NCBI GenBank assembly: GCA_002591705.1
Contig: PAAB01000070.1
Coordinates: 1-34,022, forward strand
From: Phycisphaerae bacterium
GTDB taxonomy: Bacteria; Planctomycetota; Phycisphaerae; Phycisphaerales; SM1A02
Length of the DNA stretch: 34,022 bases
Reading direction: 5' to 3'
Numbering within the stretch: the first letter of the stretch is position 1; each line of letters starts with the position of its first letter. Both the position numbers and the translations under genes were made by a program. Below are positions 7,021 to 16,607 of this stretch, one piece after another. The notes beneath the pieces were generated by a model. It searched no databases. It had not been told where the DNA came from and saw nothing but the letters and a program-made list of their open reading frames with translations.

Positions 7021-9127
7021 ACACCCCCATGGCCTCGGGCTCATGTTCATCACCCCCTGGATGGTGCTGCTCGGATCCTGCGGGATCCTCGTGCCCCTGA
7101 CGATCCACCTTCTCTTCAGAAGACGACGTTCACCCATACAGTGGGCGGCCATGCACTTCGTCATGCAGGCGTGGGCATCCCGGAGGAGCCGGGTCAGGAT
7201 CGAACAACTCCTTCTGCTGATCAGTCGTTGTCTAATCCCCCTGCTGCTGGGTCTTGCCCTCGCCCAACCGGTGCTGGATTCATCATGGTTCTCCAGCGGC
7301 ATCGTGAACCGGTACATCATCATCGGGGACGGGATCACCTCGATGACGAGAATCGACAATTCCCGGACGGACCTCGAGCACACGAAGGAGAACGTGCTCC
7401 GGTACCTCGAATCGGTTCCGCCCGGAGATCCGATCACGATCATTGCGATGTCCAGCAACGAACCGACGGTGCCGACGACCAGTCCGCGGGCGATCAGACG
7501 GTTCGTCGACCGAATCGGATCAACCCACCTCCCGACCGATCTGCGGAGCTCGATCGAAACCGCATCCGGACTGATCGCCGGTCTCGCGGACGGTGAACGA
7601 TCCGAGATCGTGCTGGCCGGTGGACGTCGCATGGGTTCGTTCTCCGAATCACGCGATGAACGAATCGAGATGGACGAATCCACGACGTTGGTGCGAATCA
7701 CCCCCTCCCCCGCACTTGGTGTCAACCAGCGCCTGGAGAACGTCGTTCCGAACAGAAGCTTCATCATCGTCGACCGGGACGGTTCGGAGCGGATGCGGAA
7801 CATCCACTCGAGCACCGCGACGGTGGTCATCGCCCGCGATGGTCCGGACTATCCGTCCGGGAACACGTCGATCATCGCCCGGGGAACCAACGGAGAATCC
7901 GTCCGGGAGATCGAGTGGGTGGAGGGTCGCCGTGAGATGGTCACGACCATCGATCTACCCGTCGAAGGATCATCGGGGGGGGACGAGATGTTCGAGATCG
8001 AACTTCTTCCGTCCGATGCCCTTCCGGACGACAACCGCTGGTACCTGAACATCGGTTCGGTCGAGGAGATCGACATCCTCATCCTGGACCGTTCCACATC
8101 CGATTCGACCGACTGGTTGTCGTACGCCCTGAATCCCATGTCCTCGGAATCGGTGTCCGTCCGCACGATCGATCCGGTCTCACTCATCGAATCCGATCTC
8201 CGACGAACCGACATGGTCTTCGTCGTCCGACCGGATCTCGTCCCTCCGGACACGACCGGGATCCTGCTCTCCCATCTGGAGTCGGGAGGTTCGATCGTCG
8301 TCACCCCACCCGACTCGACCGATCATCGATGGGTCGAATCGTGGAATACGACCTTCGACGTTCCATGGGAGTGGAATGAACAGACACTGGTCCATGACCG
8401 GCCCACAACCCTGCTCATGGCGGATGATCATTCGAACACCCTGAAGTCCATCTCCACGGAGGTCGAGAGTCTTCTGGGTCCCGTCACCGTCGACAGGATC
8501 CAGATGATCACGACCCGTGACGGGTGTGAAAGGATCTTCGTGACATCCGACGGGGATCCGTTCCTGATCACCTCGAACGATTCCGGATCCTCTCCGGGTT
8601 CCATCACCGCATTCGCCTCCCCCATGAACACGGAGTGGACCGATCTCCCCACCAGACCATTGATGGTCCCCCTCGTCCAGGAGCTCGTCAGGGATGCCGT
8701 GTCCAGAAGAAGCAAGGACACCCAGCACACGGTTGGTGTTCCCGTCTCCACCACCAGTGGACGATTCGAATCGGTACGTTCCTCCGGAGTTCCGGTCAGG
8801 AACCCGGATCGACCGCAGATCGTTTTCTTCGACGCACCGGGACATTGGATCCATCGTGATGATTCGTCGATTCCATCGAGGATCCATTCGAGCAACATCG
8901 CGTCCGGATCGTCATCCACCACCCCGATCGGGGACACCGACTTCGAATCGCTCGTGAATCATCCGACCGGATGGAGAATCCTCGACCCGGAACAACCACG
9001 AAACCGCGAAGGGACCGGTTCGCCGATTACGCGATACCTTCTTCTCCTCCTTCTCATGGTCACGGTCGGTGAGACGGTCATGTCACGCCTGTTCTCCCAC
9101 GCGAGAGGCGGGATCAGTCGACCATGA
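7010..9127 (+). CDS. BatA-like membrane protein with degenerate VWA-like domain
   Basis: The N-terminus resembles the BatA/aerotolerance N-terminal domain. A hydrophobic segment (about residues 12-33, ending IHLLFRRRRS) is followed by a basic turn and a second hydrophobic segment at about 63-84. A VWA-like beta strand follows. Its metal motif reads DGITSM instead of DxSxS, so metal binding may be lost. A long Asp/Ser-rich region with beta character runs to a third hydrophobic segment near 670-690. The topology suggests a large domain held between membrane anchors. The gene overlaps DUF58 by 11 bases and the next gene by 4 (ATGA), so it is translationally coupled on both sides. ATG 7043 is an alternative start. 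It is longer (705 aa) than typical BatA (about 330 aa) because of the extra C-terminal half. Confidence 0.8.
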   Translation: MLVEHPHGLGLMFITPWMVLLGSCGILVPLTIHLLFRRRRSPIQWAAMHFVMQAWASRRSRVRIEQLLLLISRCLIPLLLGLALAQPVLDSSWFSSGIVNRYIIIGDGITSMTRIDNSRTDLEHTKENVLRYLESVPPGDPITIIAMSSNEPTVPTTSPRAIRRFVDRIGSTHLPTDLRSSIETASGLIAGLADGERSEIVLAGGRRMGSFSESRDERIEMDESTTLVRITPSPALGVNQRLENVVPNRSFIIVDRDGSERMRNIHSSTATVVIARDGPDYPSGNTSIIARGTNGESVREIEWVEGRREMVTTIDLPVEGSSGGDEMFEIELLPSDALPDDNRWYLNIGSVEEIDILILDRSTSDSTDWLSYALNPMSSESVSVRTIDPVSLIESDLRRTDMVFVVRPDLVPPDTTGILLSHLESGGSIVVTPPDSTDHRWVESWNTTFDVPWEWNEQTLVHDRPTTLLMADDHSNTLKSISTEVESLLGPVTVDRIQMITTRDGCERIFVTSDGDPFLITSNDSGSSPGSITAFASPMNTEWTDLPTRPLMVPLVQELVRDAVSRRSKDTQHTVGVPVSTTSGRFESVRSSGVPVRNPDRPQIVFFDAPGHWIHRDDSSIPSRIHSSNIASGSSSTTPIGDTDFESLVNHPTGWRILDPEQPRNREGTGSPITRYLLLLLLMVTVGETVMSRLFSHARGGISRP

Positions 9128-11385
9128 TGCTCTCCACGACATCCTCACTGGGCTGGCTTCTACCGATCCCGACGGGCATGTGGATCATCACCCTGCTGTC
9201 GACGGCCATGCTGTCATGGTGGTGCTACCGCCGTCATGGTCTTCCGACCTGGGCGATGTGCACACTTGCTTCGCTTCGATTCCTTGCGATCTCCATGATC
9301 ATCATCATTCTCGCCGGACCGGTCATCGAGAAGACGGTTCGAAACGAGATACGAGACCGGGTGGTCGTACTCGTCGATCAGAGCCGTTCCATGACCATCC
9401 GGGATACACCATCACGGGATGGAGCACTGGTGGCCAGGGGTTCCCAGATCGAATCCATCATGTCCCGATCGGAGGTATGGAACGAATTGGGACGCGGCCG
9501 GATCATCGAATGGTTCGGTTTCCACGACCATCCGTTCTCGATCGACGGACCCGATGGAAATTCCGATCCGGATCCAGTCGACATTCCACGTGTTTCCGGA
9601 ACCGGGACGGACATCATCGCCTCCATCAACCAACTTGGATTGGACGATTCGATCAATCCAAACGCAGGACTCATCATCCTGTCGGATGGTCGGTCCAGAT
9701 CGGATTCGATCCGCGAGACGGCAACCACCCTGCGCTCCTCCGGCATACCGGTCCACACGATACCGATCGGTCCTCCCGACGGCGGAGGCGATGTGGCCGT
9801 CGAATCCGTCGTGTATCCGTCAACCGCCTACATCGGCGACAGCATTCCCGTGGTCGTGGATGTATCCAACCGGAGCGGGACGGGAACCGGTTCCGATTTG
9901 ATTCTTCGGGACAGTGATTCCGGATCGATTCTCGATCGACGCACGATCGAGGAGGACATCGACGAATACACTCTGGTCGGTGATTCCACAGTGGACGGCG
10001 ATGTCTACTGGGTCGTCGAGATCACTCCCCTCGATGACGATCCGGTTCCCGCGAACAATTTCCGCGACCTCTCGATCCGCGTGTCCGACGAACCCCTTCG
10101 GGTCCTCTACATCGACGGATATCCGAGATGGGAGTACAGGTATCTGAAGAACCTCCTCATCAGGGAGGAGTCGATCGTCAGTTCGGTCATGCTTCTGTCC
10201 GCGGACGGAGACTACGCCCAGGAGGGAGACCGGCCGATCACCAGGCTTCCGATCACCACCGAGGAATTCCGCGATTTCGATGTCCTCGTCATCGGTGATA
10301 TCCCGTCATCGACCCTGACGACCGAGCAGCAGGAGATCATCGAGCAGCTCGTGGTCGAAGGTGAGATGGGAATCCTCTGGATCGGAGGTCCGTACTGGAC
10401 ACCGGTCGACTGGCGGGGCAGCACCCTTGAATCGACGATTCCGTTCATTCCATCCGTCGATCCGGTGCGGAACGAGGCTCCGGTACACATGATCCCCACC
10501 GATGAATCGGTCCAGATGGGCATTCTCCGGATGGACGGCGGATCCGATCGATCGTGGCCGGATGAAATCGCCGATCCCTCGAACCCATGGTCCGCCCTGC
10601 AGTGGTTCCAGGTGATCGACCGGAACCTCGTGAAGCCGGCGACGCAGGTGCTCGCGGAATCGGTCGAATTGGATTTTCGATCCGGTGTCCGGCATCCACT
10701 GATCCTCATCATGCAGTACGGAGGAGGTCGTTCGATCTACTCCGCCACCGACGAGACATGGAGATGGAGGCACGGACGGGGCGAACTCCTGTACGAGCGA
10801 TTCTGGATTCCGATCATCAGGAGCATCGTCCGCTCCGACCGCCTCGGTTCCGACTCCATTGGATTCGAATTCGTTCCCGAACGGGTGGAGATGGGTCAAC
10901 CCCAGCGGATTCGACTCGAGGTCACCGATGCCAATCTGGTTGAGGACCTCGAAGACATCATTCCGGTCCGAATCGAATCCGATTCCGGATCGAGACGGAG
11001 TGTGGAATTGAACCGTGATTCCGGTGGTTCCAGCACCTGGTCGTCGAGCTGGGTTCCCGACGAGCCGGGGCGATGGACCGTGGTTCCCATGGATGATTCG
11101 ATCAACTCACAAACATCACGCGAAACGACGGTGTTCGACCGTTCCGGGGAGATGTCGGACCCGTCCACGAACCACGCCTTCCTCGAGCGGATATCCCGTC
11201 AGACCGGTGGGACCACCGTCTCTCCCGATGATGTCTCCGAATTGCTGGACATCATTCCGGATCGTTCCATCGTCTCGACGACCACGATCCGGGATCCCCT
11301 CCCGGGCCGGTGGTGGATGTTCTGCATTCCCCTGCTGATCTTCGGTGTGGAGTGGACGGGTCGGCGTCTGTTCAGGTTGTCGTGA
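9124..11385 (+). CDS. Membrane-anchored VWA protein with GATase-like domain
   Basis: This 753-aa protein starts with two membrane segments (about 14-34 and 46-66). A VWA domain follows, whose first metal motif DQSRS at 85-89 keeps the DxSxS pattern. A later strand reads IILSDGRSRSD, as expected of VWA folds. From about residue 325 (RVLYIDGYPRWEY) a Rossmann-like class I glutamine amidotransferase-type fold begins. It is recognisable by the VLVIGD and ILWIGG strands; I do not see a catalytic Cys elbow, so it is probably a binding domain. A Trp-rich hydrophobic segment near 730 ends the protein. VWA plus GATase-like fusions are common next to MoxR genes in planctomycetes. It overlaps the gene before by 4 bases. 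Together with that gene it makes a pair with one intact and one degenerate metal site. Confidence 0.82.
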   Translation: MMLSTTSSLGWLLPIPTGMWIITLLSTAMLSWWCYRRHGLPTWAMCTLASLRFLAISMIIIILAGPVIEKTVRNEIRDRVVVLVDQSRSMTIRDTPSRDGALVARGSQIESIMSRSEVWNELGRGRIIEWFGFHDHPFSIDGPDGNSDPDPVDIPRVSGTGTDIIASINQLGLDDSINPNAGLIILSDGRSRSDSIRETATTLRSSGIPVHTIPIGPPDGGGDVAVESVVYPSTAYIGDSIPVVVDVSNRSGTGTGSDLILRDSDSGSILDRRTIEEDIDEYTLVGDSTVDGDVYWVVEITPLDDDPVPANNFRDLSIRVSDEPLRVLYIDGYPRWEYRYLKNLLIREESIVSSVMLLSADGDYAQEGDRPITRLPITTEEFRDFDVLVIGDIPSSTLTTEQQEIIEQLVVEGEMGILWIGGPYWTPVDWRGSTLESTIPFIPSVDPVRNEAPVHMIPTDESVQMGILRMDGGSDRSWPDEIADPSNPWSALQWFQVIDRNLVKPATQVLAESVELDFRSGVRHPLILIMQYGGGRSIYSATDETWRWRHGRGELLYERFWIPIIRSIVRSDRLGSDSIGFEFVPERVEMGQPQRIRLEVTDANLVEDLEDIIPVRIESDSGSRRSVELNRDSGGSSTWSSSWVPDEPGRWTVVPMDDSINSQTSRETTVFDRSGEMSDPSTNHAFLERISRQTGGTTVSPDDVSELLDIIPDRSIVSTTTIRDPLPGRWWMFCIPLLIFGVEWTGRRLFRLS

Positions 11386-11449
11386 GAAGATGGAAATTTG
11401 ACGGGTTGACGGTGGTCTGCCTCCCGTACAGGACGGAGAATGACGGAGC

Positions 11450-14400
11450 ATGATGCTTCACGAAGGAATTGACGGCATTCGAAGATCGATTCATCGGGCG
11501 GTGATCATCCGCAACGGTGCGACCTTCCTCGCATCGGTTCTCATGATTCTCGCAATTCTCGTGTTCCTCGACTGGATCTTCAGATTTACGACACCGGTCC
11601 GCCTGCTCACCATGATCACCATCGTGCTGGTTCTGGTGTGTCTCACGGTGAGATACATCCTTCCCGGGATCGCATTCAATCCCTCGCGCGTCGAGGTCGC
11701 CCATCGAATCGGTCGATTCGTGCCCGCCGACGACGGCCGGATCGCCTCCGCGGTTCAATTCACCGAAGGGAACGGTGGATCCGACGACGAAAGGGAATGC
11801 ATCGAGTACGCCGAGCGGGAGATCGATTCACTTCCGGTCGGACGCATGATCAGGAGCGGACCCCTGATTCGATGGAGTCTCGTCGCGTCGATTCTCCTCA
11901 TCGGTTGGTCCTTCTTCATCATCACCCAAACGGAATCAGCATCCACGGGTCTGGTCCGCATCATCGTTCCCACCTCCGATGCCGCATGGCCGTCGAGGAC
12001 ATCGGTTTCATCGTTGATGGAGATCGGAGAAGGGGCGGTCCATGGTCGCGGTACGGTCCTGTTGATGCGGGCCCGGAACGACACCGAGGGGGATCCGTCG
12101 GGTCCGGTTCGGGGGGTGTACCGCGAGTACGTCGACGGAGAACCATCCGAATGGAATGAAATCCTGATGACCCACCAGGGGGACGGAGTCCACGAACGGA
12201 TCATCACTCCGACCGGAGATCGTCTTGATTTCCGGTTCTCGACCGGGGATTCGACCACCGAAATCCAGACCATCACCGTCAAGCAGACTCCCCGTGTACT
12301 CGATGCTCGGATGACCATCACTCCCCCGGGGTACCTCGATGGAGAACCGGAGATCCATGAACCGACCGGACCCGTGCCGGGGTTCATTCCCCCTCCGGTC
12401 CTCGAGCGGTCCGGAATATCACTCACCATCGTCTCGAACAACGATCTCGGACTTCCGGAGGACCACCGTCGACGGATGGAATGGTTGTCGGATGTCCTCG
12501 TCGAAGCGGTTCCCGACGGGATGGAGATCGGGTACGAACCATCCGAACCCGACACCTTCCACCTCCGGTGGGTCGCGACCGACACATCCGAGATGACATT
12601 CCTTCTCCGGGACGTGGACGGGCTTGTCGGTGTCGATGCTTGGGGAATCGACGTCGAGGTGGTGGCGGACCTGGAACCCGTCATCACCATCGAGATTCCG
12701 GACCGTGACATAGCCGTCCTTCCCACCGCGGTCGTTCCGATCCGGGTCCGCTCATCGGACGATCTCGGGGTCGACCGGGTGGTTGTCGAGGTGGGTCCGG
12801 AGCACGACGACGCCACACCCTCTTCCGAATCCATGTGGAGCACGTCGTCGTCTTCCGGGGAACGAACCCATGAGCTTGCCACCAGCCTCGATCTGAACAC
12901 GATCCCGACCCGGGTGGGAACCAGGCTTCGGATCGACGGGTCCGTGGTGGATACCTACCGTGAATCGGGATCGATGCGACGAATCGATGCGGCACCACGC
13001 CGCGTGGAGATCATCGACCGGTCGACACTTCTCTCCTCGATCAGGAGCCAGTTCGATCTCCTGCAGCGACGCATCCGGGATCTCGATGCGATCCAGGATC
13101 GTCTCCAGCGTGTCTCGGCAACCGGTTCCTGGACGGCGCAGGAGGAACGCGAGCAGGCGTCATTGACACGCTCGATACGGGATCAGATATCCATGCTGGA
13201 CACCATTCGTTCCAGGATGGAGATGAATCGCCTGACCGATGTGAAGATCGAGTCACTGCTCCGGATGTCAGGCGATTCACTCGAATCGGCGTCAGCGCTG
13301 TCGGAATCGGCGGTGGAGGCGATGGGGACCGGTGATCGTGAACGGACGATCACCCTCCAGTCGGATGTCCGGTTCGAGTTCTCCGAGATCGTCGCTCTGC
13401 TCGGCGAGGATCAGGAATCATGGCTGGTCGAACGGATGATCGAGGACATCATCATCCGTCAGGAGAACATCCTGGACCGTTCATCCGATCTCCGGGACGA
13501 ATTCATCGGCCTCCGCCGCGAATCGATGAACGATGGACAATCAAGCACCATCGACGATCTTGCGCGTGAACAGCGTTCGTTGATCGATTCGGTCCGTGAA
13601 CTCGAGAGATCGCTTCGGGAACGATCCGACACGTTGTCCTCGACCGATCCACGGACCGCCGAATCGATGAATGACGCCGCCGGCATATCGGAGCGAATGC
13701 GTGTCGAGGAGAACATGCGGGACGCCGCCGAACAGATCTCCCGGGCGCAGATGCAGAACGCCGCGACCTCCCAGCAGTCGGCCCTCGACGCGCTTCGGGG
13801 AATGAGGAAGGAGTTGAACGACGGCACCGGTGTCGAGGTCGAGGATCTGGTCCGCATCTTCGAGGAACTCAACACGTCCATCGAACGTCTCATCCAGACC
13901 CAGAAACGTGAGATATCCAGATTCGAGACATCGATCATCGATGGTGTCTTCTCGAATCTGGACACGAGGATGATCCGTCTTCGCACGAACACCCTGTCGG
14001 TGGCCGGCCGTGCTGAGTCCGGTGGAGAAATGTCCCGTGACATCACCGACCGGCTGATCGATGCGGCCGGCTTCCAGGCCTCGGCGATCATGTCCCTTCG
14101 AGCCTCACCGGTCCCGGTGGCGAAGGTCGGGTCCGACGAGCGTGGATCACTCGATCAGCTTCTTTCCGCTCTGGAACTGTCCCGCAAGCGGATGGAGGAG
14201 GTTCTCCAGGACAACCGATCCGGTGGCCGGGGCGAACTGGAGACCATCTACCGTGAGCTTGCTGCCCAGCAGGCGGACATCGTCGAATCGAGCGGTGGAA
14301 TGGTGGATGCGAATTCCGATCGTCGAACACGGTTCATGATGCGTCAGCTGGCCAGGAGACAGGAACAGGTCCGGGTGTCGATTCGCGAAGTCGCCGAATC

Positions 14401-15514
14401 GAACGATGAGGTCGCCGACAACATGATTCTCATGCATGTGCACGATCGGATCGACGATCTGTGCACACCCATCGTCACGGGTCTTCGGGATGGTGCATTC
14501 GATTCGATGATGTTCCTCCGTCAGCAGATGGTCATGGACCATCTCGTCGAGATCGCGGAATCCCTCCGGAACGGAGAGGGTGATGGGCGATTCGCGGAAT
14601 CGGGATCGTCTTCCGGTTCGGGAACCGATCGGGATACCGGATCAACCCCATCCGAACAAGGATCGGTCCCCCCCATCGCGGAACTCAGATTGCTGAGAAG
14701 CCTCCAGGCCAGCCTTCTCTCCCGGACGAAGCGGATCGAGTCCATCTCCGATCTGTCCGGTGCCGATCGAACCTTCATGATCACCGACATGGCGACGCAG
14801 CAGGAATCGTTGGCGGAACTGGGTCTATCGATGATCGAGACCCTCCGTGATGAAGGGATCGAGAAAGCCGAAGACGGTTCCTCCGCGGATCCGGTGATCC
14901 AACCACCCCCTTCGATGAATCCGGTCACACCGAATCAAGCAACCAGCGATCCATCCGGTGAAGGATTGGCGGATCTCGACGAACTGCTCGGACTGGATCC
15001 GGAGTCAGACATCGCTCCGGATGAGGGCGGAATCGACGTACCGGACGACGTACCACAAGGTCTCGATGTCCTCGTCAACGCGGTCCGTGGAATGAACGAG
15101 GCGGCACGACGCCTGGGAATCGAATCCACCGGCGTGCAGACGCAGCGGATCCAGCAGGATGTCATCGACGAACTCGATCGTCTGATCGAAAACGCCGAAC
15201 GACAGCAGAGAAACTCGTCGGGCTCGTCCGAATCGATGGAAACGAATCCCGGATCGATGGATCGACAACAGACGGATTCGTCGTCGGATCCATCCGAATC
15301 CGACGGTGGACGGATCGTTCTGCAACCGGAGGAACCGAACCTCTCGGGACCCATCGACGAAATCGGTTCCGAATGGGGAGCCCTTCCCGACCGTGTCCGC
15401 CGCATGCTCCAGCAGGGAAGGCGCGACGAGTACTCCTCACTCTATGAACAGATGACCACCGAGTACTACCGGAGGCTCGCCAGGGAATCACGAAGGGAAT
15501 CCAGCCGTGATTAA
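11450..15514 (+). CDS. Giant membrane-anchored coiled-coil protein, 1354 aa
   Basis: This is the largest gene of the window. Three hydrophobic segments lie at about 24-42, 51-70 and 140-158. A beta-rich presumably periplasmic region (about 160-525) holds repeated Pro/Thr/Asp-rich strands. From about 530 to 1340 the sequence is dominated by long charged helices rich in Arg, Glu, Ser, Gln and Leu, broken by low-complexity Ser/Asp/Pro linkers near 1050-1080 and 1140-1190. The arrangement resembles the loosely defined DUF4175-like proteins found next to MoxR/VWA genes, but I cannot confirm membership. Two adjacent ATGs at 11450 and 11453 follow GGAG at 11445-11448; the second has the better spacing. 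A 64-base gap separates it from the VWA gene, and its stop is 8 bases inside the next gene. A scaffold role is an inference. Confidence 0.8.
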   Translation: MMLHEGIDGIRRSIHRAVIIRNGATFLASVLMILAILVFLDWIFRFTTPVRLLTMITIVLVLVCLTVRYILPGIAFNPSRVEVAHRIGRFVPADDGRIASAVQFTEGNGGSDDERECIEYAEREIDSLPVGRMIRSGPLIRWSLVASILLIGWSFFIITQTESASTGLVRIIVPTSDAAWPSRTSVSSLMEIGEGAVHGRGTVLLMRARNDTEGDPSGPVRGVYREYVDGEPSEWNEILMTHQGDGVHERIITPTGDRLDFRFSTGDSTTEIQTITVKQTPRVLDARMTITPPGYLDGEPEIHEPTGPVPGFIPPPVLERSGISLTIVSNNDLGLPEDHRRRMEWLSDVLVEAVPDGMEIGYEPSEPDTFHLRWVATDTSEMTFLLRDVDGLVGVDAWGIDVEVVADLEPVITIEIPDRDIAVLPTAVVPIRVRSSDDLGVDRVVVEVGPEHDDATPSSESMWSTSSSSGERTHELATSLDLNTIPTRVGTRLRIDGSVVDTYRESGSMRRIDAAPRRVEIIDRSTLLSSIRSQFDLLQRRIRDLDAIQDRLQRVSATGSWTAQEEREQASLTRSIRDQISMLDTIRSRMEMNRLTDVKIESLLRMSGDSLESASALSESAVEAMGTGDRERTITLQSDVRFEFSEIVALLGEDQESWLVERMIEDIIIRQENILDRSSDLRDEFIGLRRESMNDGQSSTIDDLAREQRSLIDSVRELERSLRERSDTLSSTDPRTAESMNDAAGISERMRVEENMRDAAEQISRAQMQNAATSQQSALDALRGMRKELNDGTGVEVEDLVRIFEELNTSIERLIQTQKREISRFETSIIDGVFSNLDTRMIRLRTNTLSVAGRAESGGEMSRDITDRLIDAAGFQASAIMSLRASPVPVAKVGSDERGSLDQLLSALELSRKRMEEVLQDNRSGGRGELETIYRELAAQQADIVESSGGMVDANSDRRTRFMMRQLARRQEQVRVSIREVAESNDEVADNMILMHVHDRIDDLCTPIVTGLRDGAFDSMMFLRQQMVMDHLVEIAESLRNGEGDGRFAESGSSSGSGTDRDTGSTPSEQGSVPPIAELRLLRSLQASLLSRTKRIESISDLSGADRTFMITDMATQQESLAELGLSMIETLRDEGIEKAEDGSSADPVIQPPPSMNPVTPNQATSDPSGEGLADLDELLGLDPESDIAPDEGGIDVPDDVPQGLDVLVNAVRGMNEAARRLGIESTGVQTQRIQQDVIDELDRLIENAERQQRNSSGSSESMETNPGSMDRQQTDSSSDPSESDGGRIVLQPEEPNLSGPIDEIGSEWGALPDRVRRMLQQGRRDEYSSLYEQMTTEYYRRLARESRRESSRD

Positions 15515-16607
15515 GGCACTGGTCCCCATCCTGATCCTGACCATCATCCCTTCCACCATGGCACGGGATGAGGCACCGAATCCGGGTCCGTCCGACCCCG
15601 AATCCACTCCATCCCCATCCTCCACGGACGAACCGTCCATTCCCGGAGGAGCGGAGAACGCACCTTCGAACGGAGAGATGAACGATCGCTTGCATGCAGC
15701 AGTCGGACGTGGAATGGAGTACCTCGCCGGACAACAGGTCGAGAACGGATCATTCGGATCCGGTCGATACGCGAATCACGTCGGAATCACCTCGCTCGCC
15801 GCCATCGCCTTCATGTCCGATGGACACCTCCCGGGCCGCGGCCGATACGGTGAACAGGTCCGGAGAGCACTCGATTTCGTCCTGGAACACTGCACCGAGA
15901 CCGGCCTGATCGCAGCCGAGACCTCGCATGGCCCGATGTACGGGCACGGTTTCGCAACCCTCTTCCTCGGAGAGATCTACGGCATGACACCCGGGGACGA
16001 CCGGGTCCGCACCGCCCTCGAGAAGGCCGTCGATCTGATCGTCCGTACGCAGAACGAGGAGGGTGGATGGAGGTACCAACCCATCCCCTCCGATGCCGAC
16101 ATTTCAGTGACGATCTGCGAAGTCATGGCCCTCCGCAGTGCGAGAAACGCCGGCATCAAGGTTCCCGAATCGACGATCGACAAGGCTGTCGAATATGTGA
16201 AGCGATGCCAGAACGTAGATGGTGGATTCCGCTACATGAGTCGGGAGGGGAGTTCCGCCTGGCCAAGGACCGCAGCGGGTGTGGCCAGCCTCTTCTATGC
16301 CGGGGTCTACAAGGGGGATGCCATCGACCGGGGACTCGACTACCTGGAGAAGAATGCGATGCCCGGTCGCCGGTCCATGCGGCAATCCCACTACTACTAC
16401 GGCCAGTACTACGCGATCCAGGCCATGTACATGGCCGGAGGTGAACGGTGGAGGAGGTGGTGGACAGCCGCCCGCGAGGACATCATCGAACGTCAGTCGG
16501 TCAACGGGGGATGGATCGACAACCACATCGGCGGTTCGTATTCCACGGCGATGTCGCTGATCGTCCTTCAGATGCCCAAGAGATACCTTCCGATCTTCCA
16601 ACGATGA
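15507..16607 (+). CDS. Secreted prenyltransferase/squalene-cyclase-type repeat protein
   Basis: The fold is an alpha/alpha toroid of the kind seen in squalene cyclases and protein prenyltransferases. Repeated turns read ENGSFG, EEGGWRY, VDGGFRY and NGGWID at about residues 74, 179, 232 and 331, each followed by a helix rich in Ala, Ser and Leu. The catalytic DxDD motif of class II cyclases is absent, so I expect a binding or structural role rather than cyclisation. The N-terminus (about 1-19) is a signal peptide ending near TMA, followed by a Pro/Ser linker. The start is GTG 15507, which overlaps the previous stop by 8 bases. Its own stop overlaps the next ATG. Such repeat proteins are frequent in planctomycetes and are often found in this operon type. 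The ligand is unknown. Confidence 0.82.
   Translation: MIKALVPILILTIIPSTMARDEAPNPGPSDPESTPSPSSTDEPSIPGGAENAPSNGEMNDRLHAAVGRGMEYLAGQQVENGSFGSGRYANHVGITSLAAIAFMSDGHLPGRGRYGEQVRRALDFVLEHCTETGLIAAETSHGPMYGHGFATLFLGEIYGMTPGDDRVRTALEKAVDLIVRTQNEEGGWRYQPIPSDADISVTICEVMALRSARNAGIKVPESTIDKAVEYVKRCQNVDGGFRYMSREGSSAWPRTAAGVASLFYAGVYKGDAIDRGLDYLEKNAMPGRRSMRQSHYYYGQYYAIQAMYMAGGERWRRWWTAAREDIIERQSVNGGWIDNHIGGSYSTAMSLIVLQMPKRYLPIFQR

Noticed and set aside
6493..7830. 445-codon reverse-strand frame opposite DUF58 and BatA-like genes
   Set aside because: It is Arg/Ser-rich with no domain, and the forward genes are strongly supported.
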